A stretch of DNA of 9,282 nucleotides from Clostridia bacterium. GTDB taxonomy: Bacteria > Bacillota > Clostridia > DUPQ01. A model generated the notes under the pieces. It was not told where the DNA came from. It worked only from the letters and a program-made list of their open reading frames with translations, and did not search any database. A program made the position numbers and the translations under genes. Location: contig JAQVAJ010000034.1 in assembly GCA_028690885.1 (NCBI GenBank), positions 1 to 9,282 of the forward strand, in the 5' to 3' direction. Shown here piece by piece: positions 7,082 through 9,282 of the stretch. Numbering within the stretch: position 1 is the stretch's first letter; each line of letters starts with the position of its first letter.

Positions 7082-7555
7082 TTGGAAAAAGAAGGAATTA
7101 AGGTCATTGCGAATAATAGAAAAGCTGGTTTTGACTACGAACTGATAGAGTTTTATGAAGCCGGAATAGTGTTAAGCGGGACCGAAGTTAAGTCTTTGAG
7201 AGCCGGAGCTGTTAATATGCGCGATTCGTACGGATATATTAAAGACTTTGAAGCATTTGTATCCGGAATGCACATCTCCCACTACGAGAAGGGAAACATT
7301 AACAATGTTGACCCGGACCGTGACAGGAAACTTCTTATGCACAAGAGCGAGATTAGGAAACTCGTCCTAAAAATGCAGCAGAAGGGATATACCCTGGTTC
7401 CTACAAAGATATATTTTGTAAAGAACAAGGTTAAAGTAGAGTTGGCTTTAGCCAAAGGAAAGAAGAGCTATGATAAACGCGATTCAATCCGGAAGAATGA
7501 AGCTGACAGGGAAATACAGAAGAGAATGAAAGACAGTAATCATTTGGGGGCGTAA
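7082..7555 (+). CDS. smpB: SsrA-binding protein SmpB (TTG start)
   Basis: SmpB binds the tRNA-like end of tmRNA and brings it to ribosomes stalled on mRNAs without a stop codon. The 157-residue protein is full length. It contains the OB-barrel hallmarks LSGTEVKSLRAGAVNMRDSY and GMHISHYEKGN, then DRDRKLLMHKSEI, YTLVPTKIYF and KVKVELALAKGKKSYDKRD. The basic C-terminal tail RKNEADREIQKRMKDSNHLGA enters the mRNA channel of the ribosome in studied homologues. The start is TTG, fixed by AAGGAG 8 nt upstream. The final third codon base of Leu plus the Gly, Ala and stop codons (7546-7555) are at the same time the first ten bases of the tmRNA, so the gene and ssrA overlap. Both are probably transcribed from the promoter at 7050-7058. 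Confidence 0.95.
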   Translation: MEKEGIKVIANNRKAGFDYELIEFYEAGIVLSGTEVKSLRAGAVNMRDSYGYIKDFEAFVSGMHISHYEKGNINNVDPDRDRKLLMHKSEIRKLVLKMQQKGYTLVPTKIYFVKNKVKVELALAKGKKSYDKRDSIRKNEADREIQKRMKDSNHLGA

Positions 7556-7592
7556 AGGCTTCGACGGGATGAATGAATTATTGATAGCGTGC

Positions 7593-7626
7593 AGAGGATC
7601 CTCGTGGGCCTCTAAAAAAAACGAGG
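7593..7626 (+). other. tmRNA pseudoknot PK1
   Basis: Two interleaved helices are readable: AGAGG (7593-7597) with CCTCT (7609-7613), and CCTCGT (7600-7605) with ACGAGG (7621-7626). The A-rich connector lies between them. It ends 14 nt before the resume codon, the position expected for PK1, which helps set the tag reading frame. Confidence 0.85.
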
Positions 7627-7640
7627 GAATAAATATAAAC

Positions 7641-7673
7641 GCAAAAACAAATTTTGCTCCTTTAGCAGCGTAA
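7641..7673 (+). other. tmRNA tag-peptide reading frame (AKTNFAPLAA)
   Basis: The frame starts at the resume codon GCA (7641-7643) and stops at TAA (7671-7673). It encodes Ala-Lys-Thr-Asn-Phe-Ala-Pro-Leu-Ala-Ala. The C-terminal Leu-Ala-Ala is the usual signal for ClpXP-type proteases. The Ala-Pro-Leu-Ala-Ala ending differs from the common Ala-Leu-Ala-Ala by an inserted proline. Confidence 0.88.
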
Positions 7674-7906
7674 GCTAGCTAAACATCCTACCGGAAATCA
7701 CGGGGTCCGGACCAGGGTGTAATCTACCGTGAAACCCCGATAGTCAAAGCTTTGAGACTAAAGGGTAACTATGAAGCTACCAAAATCGGACCCGGCTTAC
7801 AGGGGACTTTAGAGGGAAATTAAACAGTAAGCTACGCACGTAGAAGTCGGTATGGATTTTGTTTCGGACGAGGGTTCGATTCCCTCCGCCTCCACCAAAA
7901 ACAAAC

Positions 7907-7929
7907 GTCAATATTGATACAATGTTGAC
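7907..7929 (+). other. hairpin directly downstream of tmRNA
   Basis: A 10-bp stem (7907-7916 with 7920-7929, one G-U pair) has an ATA loop and starts 9 nt after the CCA end. No T-run follows, so it is more likely a processing or stability element, or part of an attachment region, than a terminator. Confidence 0.45.
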
Positions 7930-7932
7930 TGA

Positions 7933-7963
7933 CGGAAAAGTCCAGTATTACTGGGCTTTTCCG
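7933..7963 (+). terminator. second hairpin after tmRNA, probable terminator
   Basis: A 14-bp stem (7933-7946 with 7950-7963, one G-U pair) has the loop ATT. The tail CATTTTAA is only weakly U-rich, so termination may be partial and backed up by the next hairpin. Confidence 0.6.
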
Positions 7964-7983
7964 CATTTTAAGGGCAAAAACAT

Positions 7984-8007
7984 GCCGCCTATCGAGGCGG
8001 CTTTTTT
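7984..8007 (+). terminator. strong GC-rich intrinsic terminator
   Basis: A perfect 7-bp stem GCCGCCT/AGGCGGC with an ATCG loop is followed by six T. It also has an A-run upstream (7976-7980), so it may act on both strands. It is the clearest terminator for the smpB-ssrA transcript. Confidence 0.85.
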
Positions 8008-8025
8008 GCTTTTTTGAACCTATAT

Positions 8026-8138
8026 CGTGAAAAGATGCACCCGCCGGTGCTTCACTTCCCTACCTTTCGTGAAAAGGTAAAGGAAACGTGAAAAGGTTTA
8101 GGGGTTCGTGAAAAGGTTCGGAGGTATCGTGAAAAGGT
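8026..8138 (+). repeat. five direct repeats of CGTGAAAAGGT, iteron-like
   Basis: Copies begin at 8026 (one mismatch, ending GAT), 8068, 8087, 8107 and 8128; the last four are identical over 11 bases. The steps are 42, 19, 20 and 21 nt, so copies fall on about the same helix face. The 42-nt gap equals two units with one unit missing or degraded. The copy at 8068 is embedded in the inverted repeat ACCTTT/AAAGGT (8062-8078). A small hairpin GCACC/GGTGC (8037-8050) lies in the wide gap. No reading frame explains the pattern. The arrangement resembles binding-site arrays (iterons) of replication or partition proteins. Confidence 0.85.
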
Positions 8139-8247
8139 GCACACCCACACTGTACGAAAAATTCTTTTAAGTTTTTTTCAAAAGGCTTTGTGGAAAAAGC
8201 CGTTGCAGAATAGCCTTCGATGAAAGCAGAATTTGATAATGGATGAG
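8139..8247. other. gene-free AT-rich stretch beside the repeat array
   Basis: No supported gene is seen. The part 8155-8183 is almost only A and T and could melt easily. A small hairpin GGCTTT/AAAGCC (8184-8189 with 8196-8201) follows it, without a T-run. Confidence 0.4.
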
Positions 8248-8292
8248 AAACCCGCAGGATGGCGCTTTAAAAGCTCATCTTGCGGGTTTTTT
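8248..8292 (+). terminator. long-stem intrinsic terminator in gene-poor tail
   Basis: A 14-bp stem (8248-8261 with 8276-8289, one G-U pair) holds an inner GCTT/AAGC stem and is followed by T to 8292. No coding gene precedes it on this strand, so the transcript it ends is unknown. It could be a small RNA or the leftover of a lost gene. Confidence 0.7.
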
Positions 8293-8387
8293 ATTATATG
8301 GGAGTATTGAGGGCTTCGACCCTTCACGGCTCTGGATTGGATTTTGTATGGCGCTCAAATATTCAATTTCTTTTATTTCGCGGCTTT

Positions 8388-8406
8388 AGGGCACACTGAG
8401 GGCACA
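8388..8406 (+). repeat. tandem AGGGCACA pair at 11-bp spacing
   Basis: Two exact copies, 8388-8395 and 8399-8406, lie one helical turn apart and 10-28 bp upstream of the -10 box of the next small gene. This suits an operator or another protein-binding site, but two 8-mers can arise by chance. Confidence 0.35.
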
Positions 8407-8415
8407 AACTAATTA

Positions 8416-8421
8416 TATAAT
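8416..8421 (+). promoter_or_regulatory. -10 box before the 52-residue ORF
   Basis: A perfect TATAAT lies 17 nt upstream of the ribosome binding site (8439-8446). No good -35 is visible at the right distance; the AGGGCACA pair occupies that place, which would fit an activator-dependent promoter. Confidence 0.4.
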
Positions 8422-8452
8422 GACCTCATAAAAAATAAAAGGAGGTCTTGAT

Positions 8453-8611
8453 ATGAAGTACACTACTCCACCTAAAGGTTTGCCCCAAAAATGTTTAAAC
8501 CGTAAATCTCCTTACATGGCTGGAACCCGGATATGGTGCTCATTTTGCAAATATACAGGCGGTAATATATGTTCACCGGTATGTAAGCTTATTGGCAATA
8601 AAGATACGTAG
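8453..8611 (+). CDS. small cysteine-containing protein, 52 residues, unknown
   Basis: I do not recognise this protein. The start is strongly supported: AAGGAGGT at 8439-8446 lies 6 nt before the ATG, and a TATAAT lies upstream. The protein runs from MKYTTPPKGLPQKC to LIGNKDT. It has five cysteines: Cys14, then Cys29-x2-Cys32 (WCSFC) and Cys40-x3-Cys44 (CSPVC). This spacing could hold a zinc ion as in a small zinc ribbon or knuckle. It is basic overall, with no signal peptide or membrane segment, so it is probably cytoplasmic. It sits alone in a gene-poor tail downstream of the repeat array. It could be a real small protein of a mobile element, or the surviving N-terminal piece of a longer gene; no continuation was recognised after the TAG. 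Confidence 0.5.
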   Translation: MKYTTPPKGLPQKCLNRKSPYMAGTRIWCSFCKYTGGNICSPVCKLIGNKDT

Positions 8612-8619
8612 AGTAGAAA

Positions 8620-8939
8620 CATTGGAATATAATAGCCGTCTGCACACAGTTTACTATATTCCTTGTTTTTTTGGCATAATGCGTTCGGGTCTCTCAAGCG
8701 TATTATGTTATAGATTGACATTCATTGCAAAAAGTTTTACTGTCCGAATTTTCTTGCACTTAATAAGTGCCCCATTCGGCTAATTGAAGCAGGATAGGCA
8801 CAATGATGCTACTCCCTTTCATCGTTAAAGTATACACCACTATATTGTTCACGATGCACAATTCCGGCTGCTGAATAGTCCCGCCTCCTTTGCGATTGGA
8901 CATTTCGGCAGCCGGTCTTTTTATTTCCGTACTTTTCAT
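8620..8939 (-). pseudogene. possible relic of an HxlR-type winged-helix regulator
   Basis: An open minus-strand frame runs from an ATG at 8939 to a TAA at 8760-8762 (59 residues). Its second half, YTLTMKGSSIIVPILLQLAEWGTY, lines up in length with the HxlR start region (pattern YTLxxIxGKWKxxILxxLxEG), although the characteristic Gly-Lys-Trp is replaced by Ser-Ser-Ile. After the stop, another minus frame near 8620-8660 reads EYSKLCADGYYIP. This resembles the LxxLxADGLI segment that comes later in HxlR proteins. The pieces are in the right order but in different frames with stops between, as in a decayed gene. The start has only a weak ribosome binding site (AAGG). This rests on remembered family patterns, not an alignment, and could be wrong. 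Confidence 0.3.
8864..8922 (+). terminator. long imperfect hairpin with T-run
   Basis: Two 18-nt arms (8864-8881 and 8898-8915) pair over 8 bp, one G-U, 3 bp, a 2x2 internal loop and 4 bp around a 16-nt loop, followed by TCTTTTT. On the plus strand it fits a terminator. On the minus strand the loop contains AAAGGAGG, a perfect ribosome binding site that would be displayed in the loop. Confidence 0.5.
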
Positions 8940-9221
8940 GGGTTGCCTTAAATTAAAAAATTTAAGAATAGGTGACCATTATGATCTGCGCTATTTCCGT
9001 GGTGGACTGGTTCAACCCGTTTTTCAACCAGTGTTGTATGAGGCCGACGCTTCCATTTACAGCAAATATAAAATAAAACTCTTTTATATCGGCGTCCCCA
9101 TTCTACTCGACTGATGGCTGTACCCCACATGGCTGGCATAAGGCTCGACGGGAACAATCAATGATTTATTGCCCTTTCTGAATTGCACCCCTACAAATGG
9201 GAAAGGCGTACTATATAGAAG
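8940..9221. other. no convincing gene
   Basis: Short open frames exist on both strands but lack ribosome binding sites and recognisable motifs. A 7-bp inverted repeat ACTGGTT/AACCAGT (9006-9012 with 9026-9032) is the only local structure seen. The base composition is less AT-rich than the genes to the left. Confidence 0.4.
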
Positions 9222-9262
9222 CATCCGCAGTTGACTACTTAGCTATCACTGCGGATGTTTTT
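9222..9262 (+). terminator. intrinsic terminator near the right edge
   Basis: A perfect 10-bp stem CATCCGCAGT/ACTGCGGATG (9222-9231 with 9248-9257) has a 16-nt loop and is followed by five T. No gene is seen in front of it, so it may end a small RNA or mark a lost gene. Confidence 0.65.
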
Positions 9263-9282
9263 GTAAGCAATGAATCCGATGG

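Larger units (their letters stand above)
7546..7897 (+). ncRNA. ssrA: tmRNA (transfer-messenger RNA, one-piece)
   Basis: This RNA, about 352 nt, acts as both tRNA-Ala and mRNA to free stalled ribosomes and tag the unfinished protein. The acceptor stem is GGGGGCG (7546-7552) with CGCCTCC (7887-7893), one G-U pair, followed by A and an encoded CCA. The third pair is the G-U typical of alanine identity. The T arm is GAGGG, TTCGATT, CCCTC (7870-7886). The 5' block GTAAAGGCTTCGACGGG is the usual tmRNA D-arm region. A pseudoknot (PK1) precedes the tag frame. The 5' end lies inside smpB, and three hairpins follow the 3' end. The 3' end of ssrA is a classic attachment site for integrative elements. 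Confidence 0.97.

Noticed and set aside
7500..7545. Separate ssrA promoter inside the end of smpB
   Set aside because: CTGACA at 7503 and TAAT near 7537 are the best pieces, but their spacing is far too long, so co-transcription with smpB is the simpler reading.
8026..8138. CRISPR array
   Set aside because: Repeat units are only 11 bases with 8-10 base gaps, far below CRISPR repeat and spacer lengths, and no cas genes are present.
8715..8743. Perfect TTGACA (8715-8720) as a promoter
   Set aside because: The hexamer 17 nt later is TACTGT, a poor -10, and no gene or supported RNA follows.
8890..9114. 74-residue plus-strand ORF
   Set aside because: It has no ATG at its start and no ribosome binding site, overlaps the hairpin at 8864-8922, and has no recognisable motif.
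9084..9224. 46-residue minus-strand ORF starting MLLYSTPFPFVG
   Set aside because: It has no ribosome binding site, its start lies inside a terminator stem, and no family is recognised.
7870..9282. Second copy of the ssrA 3' end (attR) inside the window
   Set aside because: Reading downstream for the T-arm and acceptor bases (GGTTCGATTCCC, CCGCCTCCACCA) found no duplicate; short look-alikes such as GGCTTCGACCC near 8312 do not match.

Overview
The window is AT-rich DNA with strong AGGAGG-type ribosome binding sites, short intergenic hairpin-plus-T-run terminators, and smpB directly followed by a one-piece tmRNA gene. Together these point to a low-GC Gram-positive bacterium, most likely a member of the Clostridia (Bacillota). 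This is a judgement from gene content and style; no similarity search was run.

Layout. (1) Bases 3-2301, plus strand: the 3' part of an AMP-forming acyl-CoA synthetase gene cut by the window edge, a small lipoprotein with an NTF2-like look, and the RNA 2',3'-cyclic phosphodiesterase gene thpR. The last two have recognisable promoters and terminators. (2) Bases 2421-5339, minus strand: a tight three-gene operon, transcribed in the order M55 (DppA-type) D-aminopeptidase, DegT/AHBA-type PLP aminotransferase, Gfo/Idh/MocA oxidoreductase. The gaps are 10 and 14 nt, with each downstream ribosome binding site next to or overlapping the preceding stop codon. It ends at a hairpin that can also serve convergent thpR. 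(3) Bases 5448-7001, plus strand: a membrane-anchored putative glycoside hydrolase of the DUF4015 type with an NTF2-like tail, divergent from the operon. (4) Bases 7082-7897: smpB (TTG start) and ssrA. The two overlap by 10 nt, so the smpB stop codon lies inside the mature 5' end of the tmRNA. (5) Bases 7898-9282: a gene-poor tail. It holds three successive hairpins, an array of five CGTGAAAAGGT repeats at about 20-bp spacing beside an AT-rich patch, further hairpin terminators, a 52-residue cysteine-containing ORF with a near-perfect ribosome binding site, and a degraded minus-strand stretch that may be the relic of an HxlR-type regulator.

How it fits together. Regions 1-4 read as ordinary chromosome: acyl activation, RNA repair or turnover, a small amino-sugar/amino-acid style catabolic or biosynthetic operon, a cell-surface hydrolase and the ribosome-rescue pair. 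The tail has the character of accessory DNA lying against the 3' end of ssrA, a known insertion target for integrative elements. The repeat array looks like iterons of a replication or partition site. No integrase, rep gene or duplicated attachment site is visible inside the window, so the mobile-element reading remains an inference.
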